A DNA stretch of 64,000 nt from Synechococcus sp. UW140 (GCF_900474295.1 NZ_UCOB01000003.1:186001-250000); one strand, 5' to 3'; positions 36,336-46,637 are shown, numbered from the stretch's first letter. A program made the numbers and translations. Notes: generated by a model from the letters alone, not told the origin.

Positions 36336-39217
36336 CATGGCAACGCGGATTGTGGAGGTTCCTGCGTGGCATGTAGATCCTGAACAACAGCTGTGGCGGA
36401 ATGCTTACCAAGCAAAGCTTTTAATGCATCCATCAGATTCACATCCATCGCAACTCGACTTCCATCACTAACAACTACCCGAGTCAGCGTTGGCAGCCCC
36501 CCTCGTTGTGCACGGAGATAAACAGGTTCAACGTATAGAAGGGCATTGCCAAGGGGAAGAACCAATAGATTTCCCTGAACCACTTCAGAACCTGCTCGGT
36601 CCCAAAGTCCGAATTGCTGACTAATCACTGGGTTCTGATTGATCAAGGCTTGGATTTGCTCCGGACCGAAAATGGGTAGATCGGGAGGGAAACGGATTAA
36701 GACCAATTCCCCATAATGAGGACTATCGCTACGTGCGGCGAGCCAGGCAGACAGGTTCGGGCGGGCCAGCGGCGTGAGTGGTTGAAGCAATAGAAACTCC
36801 GAACGTTGTGCTGGTGTGAGCTGTGCAGTGATGTGATACGGGGCGACTGGAATTTGACGCTGACCGTAAAGCTCTAAGGGGACTTGCCAAACATCATCAC
36901 CGCTATAAAAGATACGTGGGTCGGTGACGTGGTATCTGAGTAATTGTTGTACCTGGAGTTGAAACAAATGGCTGGGTACCATCAGATGATCACGCAACTG
37001 CGTTGGCATCGCATCTAACGGCTGAAAAAGCTCCGGAAAGAGCTTCTTCCATCCACTAATGATCGGATCATCCGGCTCACTCACATAGAGATGAACATTG
37101 CCGTTGTATGCATCAACAACAGCTTTCACGGAATTCCGCACATAGCGCATTGAAGTGCCTTCTGGCAGATCGGCAGCATAGGGATAGGTACTGGAGCTGG
37201 TATAGCCGTCAACGATCCAGTACTGATTCTGAGCTGTGTCATAACCCGGTTGTTCGCCTTCAATCGGCACTGAAACGAGGTAGGGATCGCCATCAAGTGA
37301 GAGGAAGGGCGCCAGTGCTTTGACTCTCTTACGAACATCTCGGCGCAGTAGAAGCTTGGAACTTGGCTGCAGTGATCCCGTATTCAGCAAGCGTGGCTCA
37401 TTGAGGTAAACCGCTGCTGCCAGGCGTTGCCATGGATTTGATAAAGGCACACCTGCTTTACCAGAATAGTGGTTGTAAGTGTTCTCATCTCCTTCAGGAA
37501 AGTCAAACTCCTGAACGCTTGTAGGAGCAATCGCATAAGGCGATGGCAACATGCCAAAGTACAAAGCAGCACGCCCAATTGGCACACGATTTTCTACATC
37601 TTCACGAGTGATGTCTAACGAGGTATTTCCTTGAATACGAGTGGCTTTACCCAAGTCGCTAATGAAGTATTCAGGCAACCCATCAACGGCACGTGTGTTC
37701 ACAGGGCTCAGGGTGAAGCCGTAACCGTGCGTAAAGACAAAATGACGATTGAGCCAGGTTCGAGAGCGATCGGGGAGTGCAGCCTGATCCAGTTCCCTTG
37801 CCGTGATGATCACCTGCTGTCGCTGACCTGGATCGGCTGTAATTTGATATCGGTCAACGGCAGCATTGGAAAAGCGGTAGTAAACGCGCAGCTGTTGCAA
37901 TTGGCGATTTGTGGCCAACAACGGCTGACTATCCCAGAGTCGAACATTGTCCAATGTGCTGGCACCTTCGACGAGATCCTCTGGATGGAGCCTTGACGTT
38001 GGATTGAGCGACCTGGTCGTGATTGCATCGAGTTGAAATGCTCGTCTGGTGGCCGCAATCGCATGGGTGAGATAGGGACGTTCGAGCTTCAGTTCACGGG
38101 GCCGCACCACGAGCCAATCGAGCGATGGTGTGAGCACGAGTTCAGCCAAAAGTGCTGCGAACAGGAGTGATGTGGCCCAGGTGCGCCATTGGCGACGATG
38201 CAGCGCCCACGGCAAAGGCAGCACCAGTACAGCCAGCGCCAACATCGCCAACGCCTGCATCTGGCGCAATGGCAAGACCAAATGCACATCCAGCCATCCA
38301 GCGCCTGCCACAACACCGTCCTGAGTCCACAGCAATTGATGACGAGAGAGCCAAAGCAATGCGGCAAGCAAAGCAAAAATCAAGGCCAGGAATGGACGAA
38401 GTCGCTGCCGTTCAATCGGCAAGAGCCCAGGGAATGACCAGTTAGAAACATCCGATGGACGGCTGAACCGGCGCAGTAGCGCTGTCGCGACTGTCAGGAC
38501 AAGCTGTGCCAGCAGCAACTGCAACAGCAGTGCGATGGCAGAGAAACGCCCTAAGCCGAAGCTCACATCGGCACCAAAAAGAGGCTCAACCTCCCCCGTT
38601 GAAGGAATATTCAGGGCCAGTGCCCACAATCCCCAGGCACGGGCAGCCGTGAAACAGGTGCACAAGCTGCCAAAAATGAACAATGGTGCCGTTCGAAACC
38701 GGCGCGATCGTCCAATGAGTGCAACCGCGATCAAGAGGAGAAGGGTGCAAGCAATCGATGGGTTCCCTGTAATCGGTTGTTCCCACCAATGGCCAAGGCT
38801 GAACGGGTTGGTGCATGCAAGCCAGGCCAAACGCATCAAGACGGCCAGAGCACCAACGACCACCCCCGCGGTGAGCAACAGCATCAAGCCATAACGCCAT
38901 CCGCTCAGCGCAAAGCGATGGGAGTCATCGGATGAAACTGAGGGCTGATTGTCAGAGAGCTGCAGCCAACCCCTTCGCCAAAAGGCTCCAATGGAAGCGA
39001 CAATGAAAGCGAGAAAGGCCGCAAAAATCTCGAACGTCCAGCGCTTAACAAGAACCGTCTGGAGAGAGAACTGCTCGAACCAGAGCCACTCAACCTGGAG
39101 ACGGCAGAGCAAGACAATGGCCAGGATAAGAATGGCCGAACCAAACCAGAATTGACGCCGTCGCCACGGTCGACAGTCCGGCTGGCGATGACTCCTATCT
39201 CGATTGGGACGACTCAA
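36335..39217 (-). CDS. UPF0182 family membrane protein
   Basis: A 960-residue protein of the UPF0182 family, found across actinobacteria, cyanobacteria and some others. The first 330 residues have about seven or eight hydrophobic segments (FWFGSAILILAIVLLCRLQV and others) and the rest is a large soluble domain probably outside the cytoplasm, with the family blocks VVRPRELKLERPYLTHAI, YFISDLGKATRIQGN, YIVNDPIISGW-like VSEPDDPIISGWKK. No enzymatic motif. It follows ftsH downstream (25-bp gap) on the same strand. Confidence 0.9.
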   Translation of the reverse strand: MSRPNRDRSHRQPDCRPWRRRQFWFGSAILILAIVLLCRLQVEWLWFEQFSLQTVLVKRWTFEIFAAFLAFIVASIGAFWRRGWLQLSDNQPSVSSDDSHRFALSGWRYGLMLLLTAGVVVGALAVLMRLAWLACTNPFSLGHWWEQPITGNPSIACTLLLLIAVALIGRSRRFRTAPLFIFGSLCTCFTAARAWGLWALALNIPSTGEVEPLFGADVSFGLGRFSAIALLLQLLLAQLVLTVATALLRRFSRPSDVSNWSFPGLLPIERQRLRPFLALIFALLAALLWLSRHQLLWTQDGVVAGAGWLDVHLVLPLRQMQALAMLALAVLVLPLPWALHRRQWRTWATSLLFAALLAELVLTPSLDWLVVRPRELKLERPYLTHAIAATRRAFQLDAITTRSLNPTSRLHPEDLVEGASTLDNVRLWDSQPLLATNRQLQQLRVYYRFSNAAVDRYQITADPGQRQQVIITARELDQAALPDRSRTWLNRHFVFTHGYGFTLSPVNTRAVDGLPEYFISDLGKATRIQGNTSLDITREDVENRVPIGRAALYFGMLPSPYAIAPTSVQEFDFPEGDENTYNHYSGKAGVPLSNPWQRLAAAVYLNEPRLLNTGSLQPSSKLLLRRDVRKRVKALAPFLSLDGDPYLVSVPIEGEQPGYDTAQNQYWIVDGYTSSSTYPYAADLPEGTSMRYVRNSVKAVVDAYNGNVHLYVSEPDDPIISGWKKLFPELFQPLDAMPTQLRDHLMVPSHLFQLQVQQLLRYHVTDPRIFYSGDDVWQVPLELYGQRQIPVAPYHITAQLTPAQRSEFLLLQPLTPLARPNLSAWLAARSDSPHYGELVLIRFPPDLPIFGPEQIQALINQNPVISQQFGLWDRAGSEVVQGNLLVLPLGNALLYVEPVYLRAQRGGLPTLTRVVVSDGSRVAMDVNLMDALKALLGKHSATAVVQDLHATQEPPQSALP

Positions 39218-39241
39218 TCCCTGGCGATCAGCTAACCCAAA

Positions 39242-41032
39242 TTACTGGCTAATGATCGAAAGGCCGGCGAGTTGCATGAAACGCTCCGTATGCAGTGTTT
39301 CTTCAGCAATCAGTGATTCGACAAGGCGATCCATGATGTCGCGACGCGGCTCAAGCAGGGCAATCGCCTCAGACAGGGCGTCTTTCGCAAGGGAGCGAAT
39401 CTGTTCATCGATCTCGCGACCTGTGCTTTCGGCATAGGAGGGGCGCGTATGAATCAGGTCTCGACCCAGAAAGACCTCATTGCTTGCGGCCTCGAGAGCC
39501 ACTGGGCCCAACTGGGAGAAACCAAAGCGGGTCACCATTTCCCTTGCAAGTTGGCTGACCATTTGCAAATCACCGCTAGCACCCTGGGTCACCTCCCCAG
39601 AACCAAAGACGACGATTTCCGCGGCTCGGCCTCCTAACGCCACAACCAACCTGGCCCGCAGCGCTGCCCGGGTAATCAGACCGGAATCGATCACCTCATC
39701 GTCTGGCCAGAACCGGGTGAAACCGCCAACGCCGCCACTTCGAGGTAAGAGCGTGACCTTGTCGACCGTCCCAGCCTTTGGCGTCAGCGCTGCCACCAAG
39801 GCATGGCCAATTTCGTGATAGGCGATCAGTCGTTTTTTAGCGTTGTCCTGAAGAGGAGCTGCAGTTAACCCCATCGTGATTCGTTCGAGCGCGCACTCAA
39901 CCTGCTCATCACCGATGGCATTGGCGTTTTGACGTGCTGTGAGGATCGCTGCTTCATTGAGCAGATTGGCCAGATCAGCACCTGAAAAACCTGGTGTGCG
40001 TTTTGCCCATTCAGCCAGATCCACACGGTCATCGAGAGGCCGCGTCCGGGCATGCACAGCAAGAATGGCCTCACGACCACGACGGTCGGGCAAATCCACA
40101 TGGATACGGCGATCAAAACGGCCTGGCCTCATCAAGGCGGTATCCAAGACATCAACGCGATTCGTTGCCGCCAACAGAATCACGCCCGAATTGTCAGCAA
40201 AACCATCCATTTCGGTGAGCAGTTGATTCAGGGTCTGCTCACGTTCATCGTTTCCACCACCAATGCCCGCACCGCGCTGACGACCCACTGCATCAATCTC
40301 GTCAATGAAAACAATGCAGGGAGACTTTTCCTTCGCCTGCCGAAACAGATCTCGCACACGAGAGGCTCCGACACCCACAAATAATTCAACAAATTCGGAG
40401 GCCGCCATTGAGAAAAAAGGCACACCTGCCTCGCCAGCAATTGCTTTGGCAAGGAGAGTTTTTCCTGTTCCAGGAGGGCCAACAAGCAAAACACCACGTG
40501 GAATCTTGGCGCCAAGTCGAATAAAACTCTCAGGTTCTCTCAAGAAGGTGACCACCTCCTGCAGTTCATCCTTCGCTTCGCTGATGCCAGCGACATCTTC
40601 AAAGCGAACGTTGAGGTCGTCCTGTGGTTTCACCCTCGGCTGGCTGCGGCCGAAACCCATCGCACGATTAGCAACCTGTGCAGAACGTCGCAGCAGGAAG
40701 GAAAGACCAACAACAATCAACAGAATCAGGCCAAAGTTGCCCACGACCCCCGCAACAGCCTGTTCCTGGCGTAAGTCCTTAACCGTGAGGGGAACCCCGG
40801 CAGATTCAGCTGTCCGTAAAACCTGTTGATCGTTGGCAAGGATCGAGACGGTTGCCTTGCGACCATCCGAATACTCCACCAAGACCTCACGACGCTGTGG
40901 AATCAACGTCAATTCCTTGACGTCGCCCGATCGGATCTCGCGGAGTAATTCGCTGTAGATCGGTTTGGATTCCGACTTGGGACGAGCCAGGGTGTCAGGG
41001 CTCTGGGGGCGGTCCGAAGGGCCTGAACTCAC
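39242..41032 (-). CDS. ftsH: FtsH-family ATP-dependent zinc metalloprotease with a single membrane helix
   Basis: A 596-residue AAA+ protease. Walker A GPPGTGKT (185-192), Walker B IVFIDEID, the SRH ([18 protein letters not shown]) and the zinc site HEIGH are all intact, so it should be active on membrane proteins such as photodamaged D1. Only one membrane segment is seen (about 94-114, [20 protein letters not shown]). The usual N-terminal helix is absent: the start is GTG 41032 and an in-frame TGA lies just two codons upstream, so the truncation is real in this sequence. The periplasmic-like segment 24-90 would then be on a different side or peripheral. Confidence 0.93.
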   Translation of the reverse strand: MSSGPSDRPQSPDTLARPKSESKPIYSELLREIRSGDVKELTLIPQRREVLVEYSDGRKATVSILANDQQVLRTAESAGVPLTVKDLRQEQAVAGVVGNFGLILLIVVGLSFLLRRSAQVANRAMGFGRSQPRVKPQDDLNVRFEDVAGISEAKDELQEVVTFLREPESFIRLGAKIPRGVLLVGPPGTGKTLLAKAIAGEAGVPFFSMAASEFVELFVGVGASRVRDLFRQAKEKSPCIVFIDEIDAVGRQRGAGIGGGNDEREQTLNQLLTEMDGFADNSGVILLAATNRVDVLDTALMRPGRFDRRIHVDLPDRRGREAILAVHARTRPLDDRVDLAEWAKRTPGFSGADLANLLNEAAILTARQNANAIGDEQVECALERITMGLTAAPLQDNAKKRLIAYHEIGHALVAALTPKAGTVDKVTLLPRSGGVGGFTRFWPDDEVIDSGLITRAALRARLVVALGGRAAEIVVFGSGEVTQGASGDLQMVSQLAREMVTRFGFSQLGPVALEAASNEVFLGRDLIHTRPSYAESTGREIDEQIRSLAKDALSEAIALLEPRRDIMDRLVESLIAEETLHTERFMQLAGLSIISQ

Positions 41033-41119
41033 AGCGTTTCAGCGTTGATAAAAGCCTAGCGATTTGACGAGAGGACTCTCGACAGGGGAAGATCATCGTT
41101 TGGCTGAAGTTCGCCGGCA

Positions 41120-41296
41120 ATGGCTGTACCCAAGAAGAAAACCTCCAAGGGCAAGCGCAATCAGCGCCATGCTGTCTGGAAGGCCAAGGCGGCCACAGCT
41201 GCGCAACGCGCCATGTCACTGGGAAAGTCAGTGCTGAGCGGTCGTGCCCAGGGATTTGTCTATCCGGTCTCCGAGGTTGACGACAGCGAAAGCTGA
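41120..41296 (+). CDS. rpmF: 50S ribosomal protein L32
   Basis: A 58-residue gene: [20 protein letters not shown], then [17 protein letters not shown], ending in an acidic tail DDSES. This is the cyanobacterial L32, lacking the zinc-binding Cys pairs seen in other L32s. ATG 41120 diverges from ftsH by 87 bp. Its stop is 3 bp from the convergent glyK stop. Confidence 0.95.
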   Translation: MAVPKKKTSKGKRNQRHAVWKAKAATAAQRAMSLGKSVLSGRAQGFVYPVSEVDDSES

Positions 41297-41299
41297 GAG

Positions 41300-42256
41300 T
41301 TAACGCAGCTCACGGATGACGCGCTCATCCGTGAGCTCGACCACCACATCAGCTTGATTGATCGACTGAAGAGACTCTTGCGGAAGAGCCGTCTCAATCA
41401 TGCGAATAAAACCTTCTAGCTCTTGAGTCGTCAGACGCACACCCGTTCTGGACTCCATGCTTTGTTCCTGTTGCTGTTTCCAGACTCGGCTGGCAAACAC
41501 ACCCGGTGCCCGCAGATGCCAGAGCTGATCGAGTGATTGCCACAGCCATTGGTAATCGACAAGCTTGGTCAACGCCTGCTGGCGGTAGCTCAGCTCTTGG
41601 GCCGTCAGCTCAGGGTCAAGGCTTGGATCCGCTTGCGGCGACGCCCCCAAGAACCAACCCTCCAATAACAGAACATCTGAATTGGAGTGCTGCCAACCAC
41701 AACGATCGCCTCGGCCACCGCGCAGAGATTTATCAAATTGAGGGGTGTGCAACTCGCCGGTTTGGCGCCATCTGGCCAAACATTCCTGCATCAGAACCAG
41801 ATCATGACTGCCAGGCAGAGCGCGGGGAACTGACCAGGGATTGCCCCTCATCGCCTGGTCCATCTCGGATGCGGGCCAGTAGAAATCATCGAGAGACACC
41901 ACCGAAACGGACAGGCCCAGCTCAGATGCAGCCACCTCAATCCATTGGGCAAGACTGCTTTTTCCGCAGCCAGGCAAACCGCTCAGACCGATCAACTGGC
42001 GCGGCAAGCGTCCGCAACAGCTCTCGAGTGTTGTTAGGAGAGGAAAACCAACACACCACAACCAATCCGCTGCCACTGGAAATGGCCAGGCCGCCAAGGC
42101 CAGTGAGGTTCCACCTCGTTGCTGCCAGTGATCGACCCAGGTCTGGGGTTCCGACCATCCAAGCCGCTCAAGAAGATCGACATGGCCTGGAACGGAAGAA
42201 GACAGGTCAAAAAGACGTTCAGGAACCAAGTTTGTAGGCCTCAAGAACGACTGCAT
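41300..42256 (-). CDS. D-glycerate 3-kinase
   Basis: A 318-residue P-loop kinase (GLPGCGKSSLAQWI near residue 92, then VVSLDDFYW) of the GLYK family, which phosphorylates D-glycerate to 3-phosphoglycerate in the last step of the photorespiratory glycolate cycle. The PRALPGSHDLVLMQE and FDKSLRGGRGDR blocks and GWFLG match the plant and cyanobacterial enzyme. ATG 42256 (MQSFLRPTN) is used; the frame begins at a GTG at 42268. It overlaps the ycf20-like stop, so it is coupled to the upstream pair. Confidence 0.9.
   Translation of the reverse strand: MQSFLRPTNLVPERLFDLSSSVPGHVDLLERLGWSEPQTWVDHWQQRGGTSLALAAWPFPVAADWLWCVGFPLLTTLESCCGRLPRQLIGLSGLPGCGKSSLAQWIEVAASELGLSVSVVSLDDFYWPASEMDQAMRGNPWSVPRALPGSHDLVLMQECLARWRQTGELHTPQFDKSLRGGRGDRCGWQHSNSDVLLLEGWFLGASPQADPSLDPELTAQELSYRQQALTKLVDYQWLWQSLDQLWHLRAPGVFASRVWKQQQEQSMESRTGVRLTTQELEGFIRMIETALPQESLQSINQADVVVELTDERVIRELR
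41307..41337. terminator. 13-bp perfect inverted repeat inside the 3' end of the glycerate kinase gene
   Basis: AGCTCACGGATGA (41307-41319) and TCATCCGTGAGCT (41325-41337) are exact complements with a 5-base loop. It begins 11 bp past the rpmF stop and lies in the last 13 codons of the convergent kinase gene. It could terminate rpmF transcripts or protect the 3' ends of both; no T-run follows. Confidence 0.5.
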
Positions 42257-42554
42257 ACACAACACCAATTCTGAGATTGTCGAGAGCTAACCACGACATC
42301 GGCCAAGGGTCCGCCGCGACTTTCGTGCGCAACCGAATCATCAATTCAACAAGCAACACCAACACCAACACCACCAGGGGGCGCTGACCAATCTTCTGGA
42401 GGTAATAGGTGGTGAAATTGCTGCCCAGGAAAAAACCGATCAACAGGGCCAAGACCCCGATGCTGCGGCGCTTCCACGGTCCGAGGAAGGCAGGGCGAAG
42501 CTGTTGGCCAAGTTGGCGCTGAAGACGTGCATAGCGGGTGAGCTGGAGCGCCAT
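42219..42554 (-). CDS. Ycf20-like DUF565 membrane protein
   Basis: A 111-residue protein with two or three hydrophobic stretches (SIGVLALLIGFFLGSNFTTYYL and PLVVLVLVLLVELMIRL), matching the DUF565/Ycf20 pattern of a small thylakoid protein. In Chlamydomonas, a Ycf20 relative affects non-photochemical quenching; no mechanism is known. The start overlaps the HAD gene stop by a TGATG-type junction and its stop region overlaps the glycerate kinase start. Confidence 0.85.
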   Translation of the reverse strand: MALQLTRYARLQRQLGQQLRPAFLGPWKRRSIGVLALLIGFFLGSNFTTYYLQKIGQRPLVVLVLVLLVELMIRLRTKVAADPWPMSWLALDNLRIGVVYAVVLEAYKLGS

Positions 42555-43309
42555 CAGCAGCTTGAATCAAAAAGAGATTGCAAATACTCCAGCGTGACCA
42601 AGCCTTTCGCACAAGGGGGGCCTGACGTTTGAAGATGCGGGCGAGTCGCCTCGCCGAGGTGATTAAAGACGGCACAAGCGCGATGTAACTCTTTTGGTAA
42701 CTGCAGGTCCCAGAGAGAAGGCGTAACCAAACAAGACAAGGAAGCCTCGTGAGCAGCAATCAGACCAGCTGCAGAATCCTCAATCGCAAGCGATCCATCA
42801 AGGTCTGAACCACTGCGCTCCAGCGCACAGAGATAAGGGTCTGGATAGGGCTTGTGACGCTCCACATCGTTGGCACTCACAACGCCATCGAAGGGAACCT
42901 CTCCATCAGCGAACAGTCCTTCCAACAGTGCTTCGACCGAGGCGCGACCACTGCTGGTGACAATCCACTGCTGAAGTCCTGCGTGGACAAACTGATTGAG
43001 CAGCCGACTAACTCCAGGACGAAATTTCACAGCGCCGCCACGGATGCGATTGAGATAGTGATGCTGTTTGCAACGACGCAAGTCTTCGAGCTGGGTGGCG
43101 TCGAGTACCTCTCCCCGTTCGATGGCGTATTGGGCAACCCTTTGGGTCCCTCCCGGTATGGCCAACAAACGTTGGTACTCATCACGATTCCATTGCCAGC
43201 CCCATCCCAAATCAGTAAAGGCTTGGTTGAAGGCCGGGCGATGGCCATCCATCTCCGTATCGGCAAGGGTTCCATCCACGTCCCAGAAGACCGCTTGCAA
43301 TCGGGGCAT
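42554..43309 (-). CDS. HAD-superfamily phosphatase, CbbY-like
   Basis: A 251-residue HAD hydrolase. Motif I is FWDVDGTLADTEMDGHRPAFN (nucleophile Asp in DxD), motif II a Thr/Ser in WIVTSSGRAS, motif III Lys in ERHKPYPDPYL, and motif IV LAIEDSAAGLIAA. The helical cap after motif I is that of the CbbY/beta-phosphoglucomutase class. CbbY clears xylulose-1,5-bisphosphate, a Rubisco inhibitor; phosphoglycolate or sugar-phosphate substrates are also possible. It is the first gene of an overlapping trio with the Ycf20-like and glycerate kinase genes. Confidence 0.88.
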   Translation of the reverse strand: MPRLQAVFWDVDGTLADTEMDGHRPAFNQAFTDLGWGWQWNRDEYQRLLAIPGGTQRVAQYAIERGEVLDATQLEDLRRCKQHHYLNRIRGGAVKFRPGVSRLLNQFVHAGLQQWIVTSSGRASVEALLEGLFADGEVPFDGVVSANDVERHKPYPDPYLCALERSGSDLDGSLAIEDSAAGLIAAHEASLSCLVTPSLWDLQLPKELHRACAVFNHLGEATRPHLQTSGPPCAKGLVTLEYLQSLFDSSC

Positions 43310-43380
43310 GAATCCTCACTGCCAAGGGTTCAACCAGCTTGGATCAGCCCCACAATGCAGAGACTTGATGCTTCATCTCT

Positions 43381-45276
43381 TTGCCCACAGCCGTTCTCCC
43401 ACAGGTCTGGCAACTGCCCCGTCCCGCAGGGAGAAATCCTCTCTCCGGTGTCGCCCTGCCGATTGCGCTGCGTGCTGTGCTGGCAAGGAGAGGCACCGAA
43501 ACGGTTGAGAGCGCTGAAGCCTGGCTTCAGCCTCCGGATCTGCCCCCTGCCGACGGCCACTTCCCCGATCTCAAGATTGCTCTGGCTCGTCTTGTCACCG
43601 CCTGTGAGCAACAGGAACGTGTCGCGATCTGCGGTGATTACGACGCTGATGGCATGACCAGCACAGCGTTGTTGATCCGAGCGCTTCAAGCCCTTCGGGC
43701 CCAGCCCATTGCCGCCATCCCCAGTCGCATGGACGATGGGTATGGACTCAACTCACGCATGGTTGAGGAGCTCCACGCTGACGGAGTCAATCTGCTTGTG
43801 ACCGTCGATAACGGTGTGGCAGCAGCAGAAGCACTCTGCACCGCCAGAGCTCTCGGAGTGGAAGTGATCATCACTGATCACCACACCATCCCGAACCCAC
43901 CACCACAGGTTCTGGCCTTGGTGCACCCTGCCACCACACCTGAACATTCTCCGTATCGAGGATTGGCGGGGGTGGGACTGGCCTTCGTGCTGGCACGCTG
44001 TCTAGCAGAGGCTCTCAATCAACCTGACGCGATCAGTAGTGCAAGGGACCTGTTCTGTATCGGTACGATCGCTGACATGGCACCCCTCACCGGGGCGAAC
44101 CGAATCTGGTTGCAAGAAGGACTTCGCAGTCTTCACAGAACAAATTGCGCTGGATTAAAGGCGTTGCAACAGCTCAGTGGACTCGAAGAACGACCTTTGA
44201 GAGCTGACGATATTGGCTTTCAAATCGCGCCACGGATCAATGCGGTGGGTCGGCTTGGTGAGCCACGACTGGTGGTGGATCTGCTCACTGAAGACAACGC
44301 CGACACAGCAGTGCAACTTGCACGACAGTGTGATGGATTGAATCGCCAGAGACGCGAACTGTGTGACGCGATCGAGGCGGAAGCGATGGCCCTTGTCGAG
44401 GCAGACGCGCAACCTCTGCCTCCATTTCTGCTCCTCGCTCAAGGGCATTGGCACCACGGTGTGATTGGCATCGTCGCAGCAAGACTGATGGATCACTACC
44501 AACGTCCAGCCGCGTTGCTGGCAGCAGAAGGTAATGGACTGATGCGGGCCTCAGTCCGCGCACCAGAAGGCTTTGCTGTCGACCAAGCCCTGCACGCCTG
44601 TGCCAAGCACCTTGAGCGTTTTGGAGGACACCCTGCCGCCGGTGGTTTCACCGTGCAGCCCGAGCGGGTTGCGGCACTGCATGAGCAGCTGAATGACGTC
44701 GCTGCTGAATGGATGACGTCGCGCCATCAGGGAGTTGTTGTGCAACCAGAGGCTCTACTGCAATTCGATCAGATCGACAGAGGCCTGTGGTTGTCGTTGC
44801 AGAAACTCGAACCTTTTGGAATTGGCAATCCAACTCCATTGTTCTGGGCACGTGATTGTGAGGTGATTGATCAGCGTCAGCTGCGGGGAGGTCATCTGCG
44901 CTTACGCCTGAGGCAGGGAGAAACACTGCATGACGGCATCGCCTGGCGATGGAAAGGAGGAGCCTCCACTCCAGAGCGGATTGACCTTGCCTTCAGGCTC
45001 TCTCTGAATCGATGGCAAGGTGAGGAACGTCTACAGCTGGAGATCCAGGCCATTCGTGCCCATCACCCAACCATCGTGCTGCAACGTCACGGCCAGGAGT
45101 ATCAGTGCGACCAAGTGAAGCCTGGGACGATCGTCCTCTCCAATGCTTCCGGCCAGAAGCTCGTGATTGATTACCGCGATGACGGCCTACATCAGTGCGA
45201 CGACAACAGGGCCTCGCACCCCTACGTTGCAGCCCTGATCGAAGAGGCCGCGATCGGCCTCGGACTGCAGCCATGA
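43381..45276 (+). CDS. recJ: Single-stranded-DNA exonuclease RecJ
   Basis: A 631-residue RecJ. DHH motifs are clear: VAICGDYDADGMTSTALLIRAL, VTVDNGV, VIITDHHTIP and the DHHA1 block with FGGHPAAGGFTV. It degrades ssDNA 5' to 3' in recombination and mismatch repair. The C-terminal OB region (RHGQEYQCDQVKPG) follows. The start is TTG 43381, the first available; a later GTG or ATG is not excluded. The stop overlaps the ClC gene by ATGA. Confidence 0.93.
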   Translation: MPTAVLPQVWQLPRPAGRNPLSGVALPIALRAVLARRGTETVESAEAWLQPPDLPPADGHFPDLKIALARLVTACEQQERVAICGDYDADGMTSTALLIRALQALRAQPIAAIPSRMDDGYGLNSRMVEELHADGVNLLVTVDNGVAAAEALCTARALGVEVIITDHHTIPNPPPQVLALVHPATTPEHSPYRGLAGVGLAFVLARCLAEALNQPDAISSARDLFCIGTIADMAPLTGANRIWLQEGLRSLHRTNCAGLKALQQLSGLEERPLRADDIGFQIAPRINAVGRLGEPRLVVDLLTEDNADTAVQLARQCDGLNRQRRELCDAIEAEAMALVEADAQPLPPFLLLAQGHWHHGVIGIVAARLMDHYQRPAALLAAEGNGLMRASVRAPEGFAVDQALHACAKHLERFGGHPAAGGFTVQPERVAALHEQLNDVAAEWMTSRHQGVVVQPEALLQFDQIDRGLWLSLQKLEPFGIGNPTPLFWARDCEVIDQRQLRGGHLRLRLRQGETLHDGIAWRWKGGASTPERIDLAFRLSLNRWQGEERLQLEIQAIRAHHPTIVLQRHGQEYQCDQVKPGTIVLSNASGQKLVIDYRDDGLHQCDDNRASHPYVAALIEEAAIGLGLQP

Positions 45277-46637
45277 GTTTGGATCCGAGGCACCGCCATC
45301 ACCTCTTCCCAGAACTACTTGATCGCAAATACTCATCACTGCGCAGCCTGGTGCCTCATTTCATCGGCCTATTGGTGGTCGGTATCGCCATTGGCTTGGC
45401 CTGTTGGCCTCTGAACATTGTCGACCGTTTACAAGACAAACTGTTCGACTTGCTTCCAACCGAAGCCGGTGAATGGTCAGCCCCAGGCCTGCTGATCTGT
45501 CTGATGCCGTTAGCGGTGATGCCAATCCTGCTTTTGCTTCAGCGTGGTCCCTGGAAAGCTGGTGCAGGCTCAGGCATCCCCTCCACCATGAATGCGCTAG
45601 AGGATCCGGCGCTGATGGCGGGTGCAATGGCGGCACCGGGAACAATTCAACGTGGTGTGCTCTGGTCCATTGCCACAACGGCAATGCTTCCGCTCGGAAG
45701 GGAGGGTCCAGTTGTCCAAGTAGGAGCCGCTGTCGCCAGAGCTCTGCAACGACGCTGCGGAGAGTGGCTTCCCAGCCTGAATGAACGACAACTGGTGGCG
45801 ATCGGTGGTGGAGCAGGCCTGGCAGGCGGATTCAATACTCCAGTGCTAGGCGCGGTGTTCATGCTTGAGGAGCTCACCACCGATTACGCCATCACAACGA
45901 TCTGGCCGGCCCTTGTCGTCAGCGTTGCCGCAGCCGGTTTTAGCAACTTTGGTGGAGTGCCTCTGTTCGGTCTCGGTGTCATCAATGTGATGACACCTGA
46001 ATCTGAGCAACTTCTGTTGGCGATCCCCATCGGTCTTGCCGGTGGAGTGGTGGGTGGATTGTTCAACAGAGGACTGGTCTGGAGCAGTGGTTGGATCGCG
46101 CCTTTTGTTCAGCGCTTCCCAATTCGAACCGGCCTCTGTCTGGGCGGTGCACTCACAATCCTGGCGCTTGCGAGCTGGGGCACGAGCACATCTGATGGTG
46201 AGGCCCTGATCCGACAATTGATCAGAGAGGGCATGCCCAACGCTGATCCGAATGGGGGAAATCTGTCTGCAGGCCTGACAAGTTTGTGGATCACGCTGGT
46301 CAGGGTGATCGGTCCGATGCTCGCCCTTGCCCCAGGGGTGCCCGGAGGATTGATCGATCCATCCCTCACCTTTGGGGCACTGCTTGGATACACCATCTGC
46401 GCTGTGATGGGGGTGAGCCAACACCTTGGGATCGCTCTAGGACTTTCTGCAGGCTTATCGGGGGCGACACAGCTGCCGCTCGTCTCGATCGTTTTTGCCT
46501 GGCGCCTGGCTGGAGATCAGCAGTTATTTGCCGGAGTGGTGATGGCCGCTGTGATAGCCGCGTACACAGGCCGTCTGATTGCAAGAAAGCCTGTGTATCA
46601 CGCCTTAAGCCTGCTTCAAAGAGCGCCGCGACGGTAA
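45273..46637 (+). CDS. ClC-family chloride channel or H+/Cl- exchanger
   Basis: A 454-residue, about ten-helix membrane protein. Chloride-site motifs: GSGIP at 99-103, GREGP at 142-146 with gating glutamate E144, and GGFNTP near 185-190, followed by VFMLEEL, where E199 matches the proton glutamate of the E. coli exchanger. This favours an exchanger over a channel, by family knowledge. The track opens 26 codons upstream, but ATG 45273 overlaps the recJ stop (ATGA) and gives the normal start. Its 3' end overlaps psb30 tail to tail by 22 bp. Confidence 0.9.
   Translation: MSLDPRHRHHLFPELLDRKYSSLRSLVPHFIGLLVVGIAIGLACWPLNIVDRLQDKLFDLLPTEAGEWSAPGLLICLMPLAVMPILLLLQRGPWKAGAGSGIPSTMNALEDPALMAGAMAAPGTIQRGVLWSIATTAMLPLGREGPVVQVGAAVARALQRRCGEWLPSLNERQLVAIGGGAGLAGGFNTPVLGAVFMLEELTTDYAITTIWPALVVSVAAAGFSNFGGVPLFGLGVINVMTPESEQLLLAIPIGLAGGVVGGLFNRGLVWSSGWIAPFVQRFPIRTGLCLGGALTILALASWGTSTSDGEALIRQLIREGMPNADPNGGNLSAGLTSLWITLVRVIGPMLALAPGVPGGLIDPSLTFGALLGYTICAVMGVSQHLGIALGLSAGLSGATQLPLVSIVFAWRLAGDQQLFAGVVMAAVIAAYTGRLIARKPVYHALSLLQRAPRR

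Noticed and set aside
45195-45272. 26-codon N-terminal extension of the ClC protein
   Set aside because: It lies wholly within recJ in another frame and is Arg-rich; ATG 45273 with the ATGA overlap is the natural start.
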